Shown here: positions 27,830 to 38,229 of the stretch, one piece after another
Numbering within the stretch: the stretch's first letter is position 1
Layout of the letters: the number at the start of each line of letters is the position of its first letter
Source of the DNA: a bacterium
Lineage (GTDB): Bacteria; Planctomycetota; UBA1135; UBA2386
Direction: 5' to 3'
Assembly (NCBI GenBank): GCA_030432695.1
Contig: JAUILN010000006.1
Span: 531,909 to 595,908 of the forward strand
Length of the DNA: 64,000 nucleotides
Program-made: the position numbers and the translations under genes
Notes under the pieces: generated by a model
The model's input: the letters and a program-made list of their open reading frames with translations, nothing else
Told to the model about the DNA's origin: nothing
Databases searched by the model: none

Positions 27830-27890
27830 TGGTTGGCGTCAATTACTCTTGTGCAGCGACGACAATTGGAACTGTGCATGTCGCAGCACG

Positions 27891-28211
27891 TTAGCTGCTT
27901 GTGGGTAAGTGGTTCGGGTTCCTTTTGAGTCGCTGCGCAGCTGTGGATCTGGTTCTCTCCGCGAACCATGAATCAGAGTCAGGCTCGCGCACGGCGTCCC
28001 GTTCAGCCCCCTCGTCCCGTTCAGCCCCCTCGTCCCGATCAGATTCGCAAGCCCGAGGGCTGCTCAGCGTCCCTGCAGGGATGCCCGATCGATGCGACAG
28101 GGCTGCGAAGGACTCGCCGGTGCAGTCACGCTCGGCCAGTAGGCGTGCGATCAGGTCGGGCAAGTGAACGGGCGGTCGGCCGCGGCGGCGGCCGCTGGGG
28201 GTGGATGACAT
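27891..28211 (-). pseudogene. IS66 helper (TnpA-like) ORF remnant
   Basis: A 106-codon minus-strand frame starting MSSTPSGRRRGRPP, with LIARLLAERDCTGESFAALS and HRSGIPAGTLS. This matches the helix-turn-helix of the small protein that precedes the transposase in IS66 elements (xFAxxxGVSxxTLYRW). After the helix-turn-helix it becomes low-complexity because of an 18-bp tandem repeat, and the rest does not look like a normal TnpA. I treat it as a decayed helper gene; expression is not excluded. Confidence 0.5.
27998..28033. repeat. 18-bp direct tandem repeat, two copies
   Basis: CCCGTTCAGCCCCCTCGT occurs twice in direct succession and a partial third copy (CCCGATCAG) follows. On the minus strand it yields the repeated DEGAER residues in the helper-ORF remnant. 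It is probably a slippage product in decaying DNA. Confidence 0.8.
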
Positions 28212-28732
28212 GCGCCCAAGGTTGGCTGGGGTGCCGGCCGAACCCAGGTGAGGTCTCGGGGACAGTCGCGTCCAAATCACCGACCCCGTGACTTGCCCAG
28301 ACGGACCCGCGCCAGGACGCTCCTGGGCAGCGGACCAGCTCGCTGGTGCGTGGACGAAGCCCGGGAGGTTGCTACGCCTGTTGAGCCCGGGCTTCGGCTT
28401 GTACGGGGAGGGACGAGGAAGCAGGCCGGGCCGGCGATCGCGAGGCCGGAGTCGTGATCGACGAGCGTCGGGGCGCGCGCTGGAGCGCCCGGGGAACCAG
28501 ATCCACACCGCAGAGCGGGGATCAGGAATCAGAAGCAGGTCGGCTCAGGATCCCCGGCCGATGATCGGAATCCCGCGGTTCCTGGTGATCGTCGACACCA
28601 AGGTCCGCGGGTTCGTCGATCCTGGGGCATTTGGCGGCGACCGCAGGGGCGTGCGCTCGTCACCAGGGTGGCGACTCTTCGCGGCCGAACTCTGTCAGGG
28701 TCCGCGGTTACCAGACTTCCAGCTGGCCAGGC
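28212..28732. other. Non-coding stretch with one inverted repeat
   Basis: I find no supported gene in these 521 bases; the open frames lack family features and have arginine-rich, GC-driven composition. The only structure seen is an 11-bp perfect inverted repeat, CGAAGCCCGGG (28355-28365) and CCCGGGCTTCG (28386-28396), with a 20-base loop and no U-run. It separates the IS66 remnant from the 3' end of the FG-GAP gene. Confidence 0.5.
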
Positions 28733-30529
28733 CTAATCCCAGGGCAGCAGATCTGCATCCGCCTTGGGCAGCGGTGGGGCCGCGACGATACGCCACTGCA
28801 CGCCGACCGCGGAACCGTGCGGGCCTTGGTCGTCCCACTGGATTGAGACCGATTCATAGCGGCGCGTGCCGCTCTTCGGGTGGATTGAGACGATCGTCTC
28901 GCCTACCGCGGTCATCGCGCCGAAGATCGACTCGATCGGCGTGTTGCGGATCCAGTCCTCGTTCAGGAGGTCGAGCATCACCTCGATCGGCACGGTGACC
29001 GAGCGGGTCTGGGGATCGATCGCGACCACGACCCGGGTCCAGTACTCGAAGTCGCCCGACGTGGGGGTGCGCCGATTGTCGAGGAAGATCGCGACCTCGA
29101 GGTCGGTGACGCCGGCGGCCAACAGTTCGGGCGGCACGGTGACGGTGAGTTCGTGCCGGCGGAACCCGCTCGGAGCTTGCGGGGCGATCGGCTGGATCGA
29201 AGCCGACAGCGGCGAGAAGGCGCTCTCGGGGCTCCGTAGCACCAGGAAGCGGTCGGCCGACGCGGTCTGCATCAGGAGGTCGAGGTCGCCGTCCGAGTCG
29301 AGGTCTGCGAGATGGTCGCAGACGCCGACGGGGCCGGTGCCGGCCGAGGTCGCGGCGCCTGCGGGCGCGTCGAGCCAGCGGCTGTTCCCGAACGAAAGGG
29401 TAGCGGGCAGCCATGGGCTGAGTGCGAGGTCCTGGCCGTCGGCGGCGATGCCCACCAGGTCGCGGTGGCCGTCGCCGTCGGTGTCGACCGCGGCTGCGGC
29501 GGTGAGCGGGCCGACACCTGCCGGGCGCGGCAGCGCGTGCAGGAACGGCACCGCGTAGCCGGTGCCGGGCGACACCAGCAGGCCGGCGTCGAGCGTGGTG
29601 ACGATCTCGTCCGCGCCGTCGCCGTCGAGGTCGACCAGGTCGACGTCGGCGATCGGGATCGCGTCGAGTGCGACGAAGCTCCGTACCACGCCGACTCCCG
29701 CGGGCAGGCCCTCGGCGAAACCGACCACGCCCAGGCCGGGGATGGTCAGGGTCCAGTCGGTCCGGCCATCGCCGTCCAGGTCGCCGGCGCGCAGCTGGTG
29801 CGGTTCGCCGAGGCCGGTCGGCAGCACCAGGGTGGTCGACCAGGTGCGCAGCACCGTGAGTCCGGCCAACGGGTCGCGACCGAACACCAAGCAGTCGACG
29901 TGAATCGCGAGCAGCTGGTTCTGGCTGTCACGGATCTCGCGGAGCACCACCGCATCGGTGTCGCCGTCGCCGTCCGGGTCGGCGGTGGCGATCGCGACCA
30001 TGCCGGTGCCGAGCGTCCAGGTGGTCGGCTGCAGTACGAAGTCGCCGCCGCGCGGTCCCTGCCCGGGTGAGACCAGGTAGTCGAGACAGTAGATCGCCGG
30101 TTGGGTGGGATCGACGAGCAGCAGCGCCGCGTCGTCGCCCGCGCGCCCCCAGGTCGCCGCGCTCGTGAACGCCGCGGATCCGGCCGGGGTGCGGAGGTAG
30201 GGGACGTAGCGCCCGACGTCGGCGGTCTGCGCCATCAGCACCGCGAGGCTGCCGTCGTCGGCGAGGTACCAGGTCTCGGGGTTCCGGTCGCCGTCGAAGT
30301 CGCCGCTGCCGACCGCGGCGAAACGGCGCGGCGCCGGCTGCCCCTGGGGGTCGACGAAGGGCACCGCGGCGGCGTCGTCGGCGGCCAGCGGGTAGTGGAA
30401 CGAGTAGCGCGGATCGTCGAGCCCGGCCGAGCCTACGGGGGGCGTTCCCGGTCCCTGGGGTGTCGCGCTCAACCAGGGGGCGAGCAGCGTGGACGCGAGG
30501 GCGGCGGTGGGCAGGTGGGGAGCGAGCAT
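28733..30529 (-). CDS. Secreted FG-GAP/VCBS-repeat protein
   Basis: A 598-residue protein with an N-terminal signal peptide (hydrophobic to about residue 22, then SATPQG) and at least six calcium-binding FG-GAP/VCBS loops: DFDGDRN, DPDGDGDTD, DLDGDGRTD, DLDGDGADE, DTDGDGHRD and DLDSDGDLD, spread over residues 75-415 as in a seven-bladed beta-propeller of the integrin-alpha type. The C-terminal 180 residues form a separate beta domain ending in PLPKADADLLPWD. It is probably exported and used at the cell surface; ligand unknown. GGAG stands 8 nt before the ATG. This gene starts the higher-GC region to the right of the IS66 scar. Confidence 0.9.
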   Translation of the reverse strand: MLAPHLPTAALASTLLAPWLSATPQGPGTPPVGSAGLDDPRYSFHYPLAADDAAAVPFVDPQGQPAPRRFAAVGSGDFDGDRNPETWYLADDGSLAVLMAQTADVGRYVPYLRTPAGSAAFTSAATWGRAGDDAALLLVDPTQPAIYCLDYLVSPGQGPRGGDFVLQPTTWTLGTGMVAIATADPDGDGDTDAVVLREIRDSQNQLLAIHVDCLVFGRDPLAGLTVLRTWSTTLVLPTGLGEPHQLRAGDLDGDGRTDWTLTIPGLGVVGFAEGLPAGVGVVRSFVALDAIPIADVDLVDLDGDGADEIVTTLDAGLLVSPGTGYAVPFLHALPRPAGVGPLTAAAAVDTDGDGHRDLVGIAADGQDLALSPWLPATLSFGNSRWLDAPAGAATSAGTGPVGVCDHLADLDSDGDLDLLMQTASADRFLVLRSPESAFSPLSASIQPIAPQAPSGFRRHELTVTVPPELLAAGVTDLEVAIFLDNRRTPTSGDFEYWTRVVVAIDPQTRSVTVPIEVMLDLLNEDWIRNTPIESIFGAMTAVGETIVSIHPKSGTRRYESVSIQWDDQGPHGSAVGVQWRIVAAPPLPKADADLLPWD

Positions 30530-30725
30530 CGCGAGACTCCGGCGGGTCGGTGCCGCTGCGGGGGGATGGTCGAGTGTAGCCGTATACGGCTCCTGAGGTG
30601 CGGGCGCGCGGACGTGGCGATTGACTGATCCGGCGGAGAGTGCCCGACGGGGTGAATCGCACGAAATCTTCCCCAGGGTTGCCAGGTCGTCCTAACCCTT
30701 GGTCAGGCAGTGATCTGGAGCAATC

Positions 30726-30776
30726 CAAAAAGAAGGCAGGAGCCGGGCCCCCTGCCAGACGGACCGGCTCCTGCCT
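30726..30776 (-). terminator. Rho-independent terminator of the minus-strand kinase operon
   Basis: A perfect 13-bp stem (30764-30776 with 30734-30746: AGGCAGGAGCCGG and its complement) encloses a 17-base loop. Read on the minus strand the stem is followed by TTCTTTTTGG. It lies 112 nt after the kinase stop. The rest of the 358-base gap 30530-30887 shows no gene; its left part must hold the promoter of the FG-GAP gene, which I could not place. Confidence 0.85.
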
Positions 30777-30887
30777 GCGGCCGGACCATCCAGCCGCGAT
30801 CTCGGATGCCCCGCGGAAGCGGAAGCGCCGGTGCTTGCCGTGGCTCGGTGGGTCCGCCGGAGGCAGATCGCGAAATCGTCCGTCGCA

Positions 30888-32711
<1,824 letters not shown>

Positions 32712-32745
32712 GGGAGGCGGGGAGTCGGGGGACGGTGGCCGGGGG

Positions 32746-33588
32746 TTACCGCAGCGCGGCTTCGATACGCTCGATCTGCCGCAGCAGCTCGGGGAAGTCG
32801 GCGAGGCGCAGCATGTTCGGCCCGTCGCTCGGTGCGTGCTCGGGATCCTCGTGCACCTCCAGGAACAGGCCGTCGATGCCGCAGGCGACCGCGGCCCTGA
32901 CCAGATAGGGCACCCGAGTCCGGTCGCCTCCCGACCTGCCGCCGGCACCGCCCGGGCGCTGCACTGAGTGCGTCGCGTCGAAGACCAGCGGTTGGCCGAA
33001 GCCGCGCACGGTCGGGAAGCCGGCGAAGTCGACCACCAGGGTCCGGTAGCCGAACGACGTGCCCCGCTCGGTCGCAAGGACCTTGTCGTTGCCGGTCGAC
33101 GCGACCTTGGCGAGCACGTGCTCCATGTCCTCGGGGGCGAGGAACTGGCCTTTCTTCACGTTGACGACCTTGCCGGTCTCGCCGCAGGCCAGCAGCAGGT
33201 CGGTCTGCCGGCACAGGAAGGCCGGCACCTGCAGCACGTCGACGACCTCGCCGGCGGCGCGAGCCTGGGACTCGGTGTGGACGTCGGTCAGGATCGGCAC
33301 GTCCAGCGCATCTCGCACCGCAGCCAGGATGTCCAGGCCCTCGTCGAGCTCCACGCCGCGGAAGCTGCCGACCGAGGTCCGGTTGGCCTTGTCGAAGCTG
33401 CTCTTGTAGACGAACGGCCGGTCGGCGGCGCCGCAGGCCTCGGCGAGGGCGGTGGCGTGGCGCAGCGCGTGCTCGCGGCTCTCGATCACGCAGGGGCCGG
33501 CGATGACCGGCAGGCGGGCGCCGCCGCCGAAGGTGACGTCACGGGCCACGACGGGCCGGGTGCTCGGAGGGATCACCCCGGCGAGCAT
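32746..33588 (-). CDS. kdsA: 3-deoxy-8-phosphooctulonate synthase (Kdo-8-P synthase)
   Basis: A 280-residue cytoplasmic enzyme condensing phosphoenolpyruvate with arabinose 5-phosphate to Kdo 8-phosphate for lipopolysaccharide. Motifs: AGPCVIES, YKSSFDKANRTS, LTDVHTESQA, ATERGTSFGY and DATHSVQRPGG. The Cys in GPCVIES marks the metal-dependent form, in contrast with the Asn of the E. coli enzyme. It has the normal family length. It follows the diacylglycerol-kinase-family gene by 30 nt and precedes the kinase gene, all on the minus strand. Its presence argues for an outer membrane with Kdo. Confidence 0.97.
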   Translation of the reverse strand: MLAGVIPPSTRPVVARDVTFGGGARLPVIAGPCVIESREHALRHATALAEACGAADRPFVYKSSFDKANRTSVGSFRGVELDEGLDILAAVRDALDVPILTDVHTESQARAAGEVVDVLQVPAFLCRQTDLLLACGETGKVVNVKKGQFLAPEDMEHVLAKVASTGNDKVLATERGTSFGYRTLVVDFAGFPTVRGFGQPLVFDATHSVQRPGGAGGRSGGDRTRVPYLVRAAVACGIDGLFLEVHEDPEHAPSDGPNMLRLADFPELLRQIERIEAALR

Positions 33589-33618
33589 AGCGCGGAGCCT
33601 CGGCGCTGGTGCCGCCGA

Positions 33619-34539
33619 TCACCCGTGCCGGCCGGCGTCGAGGGCGGGATGATCGGCGGGTACCGCGAGTCGCAGCGGCGGTCGATCCGCCGGGCCGATC
33701 CGGACCGGCGTGGTGCCGAGCGAATCGCCGTCGATCTGGGTCGCGGCCGGGGTCGCCGCGGTGATGCTCAGGGATCGGGTCTGGTGGAGTTCACAGTCGC
33801 GCCCGGAGCGCAGGCCCGACCACCAGGCGCGCAGCGCGGTGCGTAGCCACTGCCAGCGCGTCGACTGGTGGAAGCACAGCAGGTGCAGGTCGGAACCCGA
33901 GGATGGGGCGACCTCGGGAGGCAGGCGGAACACGCCGCCGTAGTTGCGGATCCGGGTCACGAGGACCTGGCTGAGTCCGGCGACCGTCCGGCCGTCGTCG
34001 AGCGTGGCGCAAAGGTCGGTGCGCGGTCGGCGCGCCGCGACGCGGAGCACCGGCCAGACCCAGCCGATCCGTCCGAGTAGCGGTCCGCGTCGCGACGACT
34101 CGAGCTCGAGCACCATCGCGGCATCGACGCCGGCGCCCAGGAACTGCAGGAAGGGGGTGCCATCGGCTTCGAAGACCGGCAACGGGATCGAGTGGCCGTC
34201 GAGGATGGCCTGGGCGACCTGCGCCGGCCGGGTCGGCAAGGCGAGTTCGCGGGCCAGCACGTTGCCGGTTCCCGACGGCATCAACGCGAGCATCGGGCTG
34301 TCGATGGGCAGTGCGCCGGCCACCGCGCGCACCGTCCCGTCACCACCCACCGGAACGACCACGTCGATCTCCGTCGCGCTCGAAGCGCCCGCGTGCGCCA
34401 CCAGGTCCGCGAACGATGTGGTGGGGTGTAGGGTCACCTCTGCGCCACGGGCCGTCAGTTCGTCCCGCAGTCCATCGGCCCGGCGCAGCGCGCGGCCATT
34501 GCCGGCGATCGGATTTGCGAGGATGAGGACGCGGACCAT
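33619..34539 (-). CDS. Diacylglycerol/lipid kinase family protein
   Basis: 306 residues from the ATG at 34539. It has the DAGK-catalytic fold signature: ILANPIAGNGRA near the start, VVVPVGGDGTVRAVAG at about 64-79 and LMPSGTGNVLARELALP at about 90-106, then a beta-rich C-terminal half. Family members phosphorylate diacylglycerol, sphingoid bases or related lipids; BmrU/YegS/LCB5 members cannot be separated by sight. Its start is 12 nt from that of the divergent SDR gene, so the two promoters must overlap. It heads the kdsA/kinase operon, suggesting envelope-lipid metabolism. Confidence 0.93.
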   Translation of the reverse strand: MVRVLILANPIAGNGRALRRADGLRDELTARGAEVTLHPTTSFADLVAHAGASSATEIDVVVPVGGDGTVRAVAGALPIDSPMLALMPSGTGNVLARELALPTRPAQVAQAILDGHSIPLPVFEADGTPFLQFLGAGVDAAMVLELESSRRGPLLGRIGWVWPVLRVAARRPRTDLCATLDDGRTVAGLSQVLVTRIRNYGGVFRLPPEVAPSSGSDLHLLCFHQSTRWQWLRTALRAWWSGLRSGRDCELHQTRSLSITAATPAATQIDGDSLGTTPVRIGPADRPPLRLAVPADHPALDAGRHG

Positions 34540-34551
34540 GGAGGCGTAGAG

Positions 34552-35388
34552 ATGATACGCGGCATGGGTGCGTCTCCACGTGTGATGCTCACCGGGGCGA
34601 CCGGCTATCTCGGTCATCACCTGATGAGGTCGCTGAGCGATGCGGGTGCCGATGTGGTGGCGCCCGGCCGTCGGGTCGGAACTGGCGGGTCGCTCGATCT
34701 CGAGGATCCCGACGGCTGCGCGGCCTGTGTCGAGCGGGTCGGTCCCGACATCGTGATCCATGCCGCGGCCATGTCCCGGATGGGCGATTGCGAGGCCGAT
34801 CCGGCCAACGCCGAGCGGTGCAATGCTCAGGCGACCGCGGCTCTCGCTGCTGCGGCTCGTCGCATCTGCTACGTATCCACCGACCTGGTCTTCGACGGTG
34901 ACCGCGCGCCCTACCGCGGAGATTCGACCGCCGAGCCGCGCAGCGCCTACGGGGTCAGCAAGCTCGCCGGGGAGACCGCGGTCCGTGACCGGGCGACCTC
35001 CGGTCTGGTGGTGCGGGTGCCGCTGCTGTTCGGTCCGAGTTTCGACGGGCGTCGCGGGGCGACCGACATGCTGCGCGCCGCGCGTGCCGACGGGCGGCAG
35101 CTCGGTCTGTTCACCAACGAGTACCGCACGCCGCTGCACGTGGCCGTCGCGGCGCGGGAACTCGTGCGGCTGGCGCTGGGGGACCGCACCGGGGTCGTTC
35201 ACCTCGCGGGTCCCGAGCGGATCTCGCGGTTCGACTTCGCGCAGCGGTTCGCGGCGGCGCACGGCGCGGATGTTCTGGGCGGCGTCGATCCGGTGGTGTG
35301 CGACGACGCCGACCGTCCGCGCGACGTGTCGATGGTCGGCGACGTCGAGATCAGCGAGTCCCTCGACGCGATGTTGGCCGAGAGCTGA
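34552..35388 (+). CDS. RmlD-like SDR (dTDP-4-dehydrorhamnose reductase family)
   Basis: A 278-residue extended short-chain dehydrogenase/reductase. GATGYLG binds NAD(P); AAAMSRMGDCEADP, YVSTDLVFDG and the catalytic YGVSK follow the RmlD pattern. GGAGG at 34540-34544 stands 7 nt before the ATG and fixes the start; an inner ATG at 34564 is possible. The family reduces the 4-keto group of dTDP-sugars. The convergent gene three bases downstream is RmlC-like, so a deoxysugar for surface polysaccharide is plausible, though no RmlA or RmlB is in view. Exact substrate not determined. Confidence 0.88.
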   Translation: MIRGMGASPRVMLTGATGYLGHHLMRSLSDAGADVVAPGRRVGTGGSLDLEDPDGCAACVERVGPDIVIHAAAMSRMGDCEADPANAERCNAQATAALAAAARRICYVSTDLVFDGDRAPYRGDSTAEPRSAYGVSKLAGETAVRDRATSGLVVRVPLLFGPSFDGRRGATDMLRAARADGRQLGLFTNEYRTPLHVAVAARELVRLALGDRTGVVHLAGPERISRFDFAQRFAAAHGADVLGGVDPVVCDDADRPRDVSMVGDVEISESLDAMLAES

Positions 35389-35391
35389 CGA

Positions 35392-35934
35392 TCAGCCTTT
35401 CACCATCTCCCAGATCTCGGCGCCGAGGAAGTCCCATGGGAGTCGGCCCTCGTCGGTCTGTTCCGGGTCGGCCGAGAACTGCACGTCGACGAAGTAGAGG
35501 ATCTGGGCCCGATGGGTGCCCAGGTTCGCGCAGCCGTGGGCGACGCCGGGGGGAATGCGCACCAGGCGACCGTTGCCGTCTCCGAGGACCAACCGCATGG
35601 TCACGCCCTCGGTCGCCGATCCCTGCCGGCAGTCGTGCAGCACCAGCAGCAGCTTGTCGCGCGGCGGCACATACCACACGTCGGTCTGGCGACGGTGCAT
35701 GTGGTAGGCCTTGATCGCCCCCGGCTCGACCTCGCTGTAGTTGATCTGCCGGACCTCGAAGCCGTCCAGCTGCGCGTGCCGGCCTTCGCTGAGTCGGCCC
35801 AGCTCGGTGATGGCGCCGCCATCGTCGTTGAAGCGGCGCAGTTCGACGATCTCGACGCCGTCGATGCGGCGGGCCGGGCTGTAGTCCTGGTGGAAGAAGG
35901 CCTCGCGGGCCCGGTCGGTCAGCTCGAACGTCAT
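35392..35934 (-). CDS. RmlC-like cupin (dTDP-4-dehydrorhamnose 3,5-epimerase family)
   Basis: 180 residues from the ATG at 35934. The RmlC-like jelly roll is visible: INYSEVEPGAIKAYHMHRRQ, WYVPPRDKLLLVLHDCR and RIPPGVAHGCANL, ending WDFLGAEIWEMVKG. The His in YHMHRRQTD and the Lys/Asp positions agree with an epimerase-type active site, but some RmlC relatives are ketoisomerases or non-catalytic. It is convergent with the RmlD-like gene, separated by three bases. Confidence 0.87.
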   Translation of the reverse strand: MTFELTDRAREAFFHQDYSPARRIDGVEIVELRRFNDDGGAITELGRLSEGRHAQLDGFEVRQINYSEVEPGAIKAYHMHRRQTDVWYVPPRDKLLLVLHDCRQGSATEGVTMRLVLGDGNGRLVRIPPGVAHGCANLGTHRAQILYFVDVQFSADPEQTDEGRLPWDFLGAEIWEMVKG

Positions 35935-36049
35935 GGCGGGAGGTTGCCCGTGGATCGGGCATGGTTCCAGCATGTCGTCGGCAGAGCGGGGTGCCAGCGT
36001 TCATCGGGGACAACCCGGGGCCGGCACCGCACCGCGGCGCGGGTCCGAC

Positions 36050-37960
36050 TCAGTCGGCCTTGCGCCAGCGTTCGCCGCCGGCCCAGCTCTTCGGAACCTG
36101 CAGCACGAGCTTGTGCTGGTAGGCGCGGCCACGGGCCTTCTGATCGACCGGCACGCCGAACTCGATGGTGACGTTCTCGTGGCCCTCGGGCCGCGCCTCG
36201 ATCGCGATCGAAGCTTCGCCTTCCTCGTACTTCCCGGACTCCAGCGGGCCGCTGGCCTGCCAACGGGCCACGTAGTCACCGTTGTGGTCACGCAGCAAGA
36301 AGCTGTGCTCGTCGGTGGGGACGACGATGCCACCCGGGTTGAAGCGCACGAAGGTCACCGGCCCGGCCGTGACGTCCTCGTCGGTGATGCCGAAGCGGCG
36401 CAGCACCTTTTGCCAGTCACCGGAGGCCGCCTTCTCGGGATCCTTCTCGGCGGCCTTGATCGCCTTGGCGGCTTCGCCGACAGCATTGCGCAGCAGCTTC
36501 GGAGCACCCGCGTGGCGGAACACCAGGGTGTAGATGCCTGCCGGGACGGCCGGAGACTGGAGTTCGCCCGTGACGGCCAGCGTGCCGAGCAAGATCGGGC
36601 GGTGGCCCTCGACGGTCTGCTCGTGCAGCTTGTTGAGGTTCAGCTTCTCTTCGGTCGCGTGCGACATCGGTGCGAACGAGAGCGCGTGGTAACCGGCGAT
36701 GCGCTGGTCTTCGCCCGTGAGGTCGTAGCGCTCGAGGCCGACCTGGTCGGCCATGTTCGGCTTGATGCTGCCGGGGAAGTAGGACTTGTTGTAGTCGAAC
36801 TTCTCGCGCGAGGAGAGGAAGTCGAGGCCGGGGCGCTGGCTCTTGGCGACGCGGAAGCCGAGCGCTTCCATCGTCTGCAGCGACTCGGTGGGGGCACGCA
36901 GGCCGATCCGGTAGTCCGATCGACGTTCCGAGGCGTACATCGCACCCTTGCAGACCACCATCGAGCCCTTCCATTCCGGGAAGTAGGCGTGTGCGGCGGC
37001 GACCTTGGAGTCGTCCTTGTCGCGGAACAGCTTCTCGCGCAGCAGGTCCTCGCGTTCCTTGTTGAACTCGGAGGTCTCGACGAACGGGAAGAAGCCGAGT
37101 GTGCCGGTCCATTCCCAGATGCCGAGGACCATGTCACCGTGGCCGAAGGGACCCTGGGTCAGCTCGCCGAAATGGCCGACCTCCCAGAGGCGGTCGTGCT
37201 GCATACCGCGGGGCACCGGGATGGCGTTCGGATCGTCGCCCCACAGGAACTCGTTGTCGGAGGTGCCGCGCGCCGCGTAAACCCACTCTTCTTCCGTCGG
37301 CAGCCGCATGCCGGCCCAGGCCGCGTAGGCCATCGCGTCCGACCAGGACACGGAGACGACCGGGTAGTTGTCCATCTTCACCGACTGGGTCCGCGAGAGC
37401 CTGTCCTCCGGGATCGCGAAAGGCAACTCGCGCCAATTCTGCAGCCAATAGAGGATCGCCGCGTCCTTACCGGCACCCGGATGCTCCTTGCGGATGTCGA
37501 GGATCCGGGATTCGTAGTCGTCCTCCCGTCCGTAGCGCCACCAGTGGAAGGGGAACCGGTGCCCGGTCGCCTTCACGAAGATCTCGTACTCGGCATTGGT
37601 GACCGGGTACCGGCTCATCAGGAACGGCTCGATCCGCACCTCCTTCCGCACACCGAGTTCCGCCATCATCCGGCGGGCGTCGTCGACCCGCTGGCTGTCG
37701 GTGAGGAACATCTTCTCCTCGAGTTCCACGATCTGGTCGGGCTCCAGACCGAGCTTGATCGTGGCACCGGGCAACGGGATCAGGTTGCCAGGCAGGATGG
37801 GCACGTCGTCGGCACCCTTCGGCTCCGACGGTGTCTGGGCGGCGTCGGCGACGCGGCTCGACCGACGATCCTGCGCCTCGAGTTCGGTGGAAGCCGTCAA
37901 CGCCAGGAACAAGCCGGCGGTGAGCGGCGCGAAGGTCCAGGAGGGAGTGGATCGACGCAT
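36050..37960 (-). CDS. Secreted formylglycine-generating-enzyme-fold protein
   Basis: 636 residues from the ATG at 37960, which has AAGG five bases upstream and starts a signal peptide (MRRSTPSW, hydrophobic, LEAQ near 31). Residues about 95-390 form the SUMF1/FGE fold: SRYPVTNAEYEIFVKATG, PVVSVSWSDAMAYAAWAG, RLPTEEEWVYAARG, NEFLWG and GIWEWTG. In sulfatase-activating enzymes two Cys near the end of the fold are catalytic; here the corresponding segment (SDYRIGLRAP) has no Cys, so enzymatic activity is doubtful and a structural or binding role, as in gliding proteins of this fold, is an alternative. The C-terminal 230 residues are a separate beta domain. Confidence 0.87.
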   Translation of the reverse strand: MRRSTPSWTFAPLTAGLFLALTASTELEAQDRRSSRVADAAQTPSEPKGADDVPILPGNLIPLPGATIKLGLEPDQIVELEEKMFLTDSQRVDDARRMMAELGVRKEVRIEPFLMSRYPVTNAEYEIFVKATGHRFPFHWWRYGREDDYESRILDIRKEHPGAGKDAAILYWLQNWRELPFAIPEDRLSRTQSVKMDNYPVVSVSWSDAMAYAAWAGMRLPTEEEWVYAARGTSDNEFLWGDDPNAIPVPRGMQHDRLWEVGHFGELTQGPFGHGDMVLGIWEWTGTLGFFPFVETSEFNKEREDLLREKLFRDKDDSKVAAAHAYFPEWKGSMVVCKGAMYASERRSDYRIGLRAPTESLQTMEALGFRVAKSQRPGLDFLSSREKFDYNKSYFPGSIKPNMADQVGLERYDLTGEDQRIAGYHALSFAPMSHATEEKLNLNKLHEQTVEGHRPILLGTLAVTGELQSPAVPAGIYTLVFRHAGAPKLLRNAVGEAAKAIKAAEKDPEKAASGDWQKVLRRFGITDEDVTAGPVTFVRFNPGGIVVPTDEHSFLLRDHNGDYVARWQASGPLESGKYEEGEASIAIEARPEGHENVTIEFGVPVDQKARGRAYQHKLVLQVPKSWAGGERWRKAD

Positions 37961-38229
37961 CGGTACCTTGGTGGATACGAACACACCCGGCATCGGCCGC
38001 CAGGCCGAGACCGGAGGGGTTTCGGTTTCGAACGCCATGCGGGGTGCGAGTGCACGGCGCGGGCCAGGGAAGCGTACGATCTTGCCCGCGGCAGGGGGGG
38101 GCGGCAAGGCCCCCGTCGGAGCGTGGCGGGGTGGAGTAGGGCGTCTTCGCGGCGGCGGGGGCTGCCGCCCCACCCTGGGCTCGACCGGGCGCGGAGGCGG
38201 GGAATCTCCCGCGACCGGGGCGCCGGGGT

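Larger units (their letters stand above)
27461..28211 (-). mobile_element. Decayed IS66-family insertion remnant
   Basis: The segment holds, in the minus orientation, a helper-ORF remnant followed by the C-terminal part of an IS66-type transposase with an in-frame stop. The middle of the element (the tnpB-like gene and most of the transposase) is missing, and I could not define terminal inverted repeats or a target duplication. It lies just outside the last island gene. Confidence 0.65.

Noticed and set aside
28288..28998. 236-codon + strand ORF over the IS scar and FG-GAP 3' end
   Set aside because: Arg/Pro/Gly-rich, no motif, and overlaps the end of a well-supported minus-strand gene.
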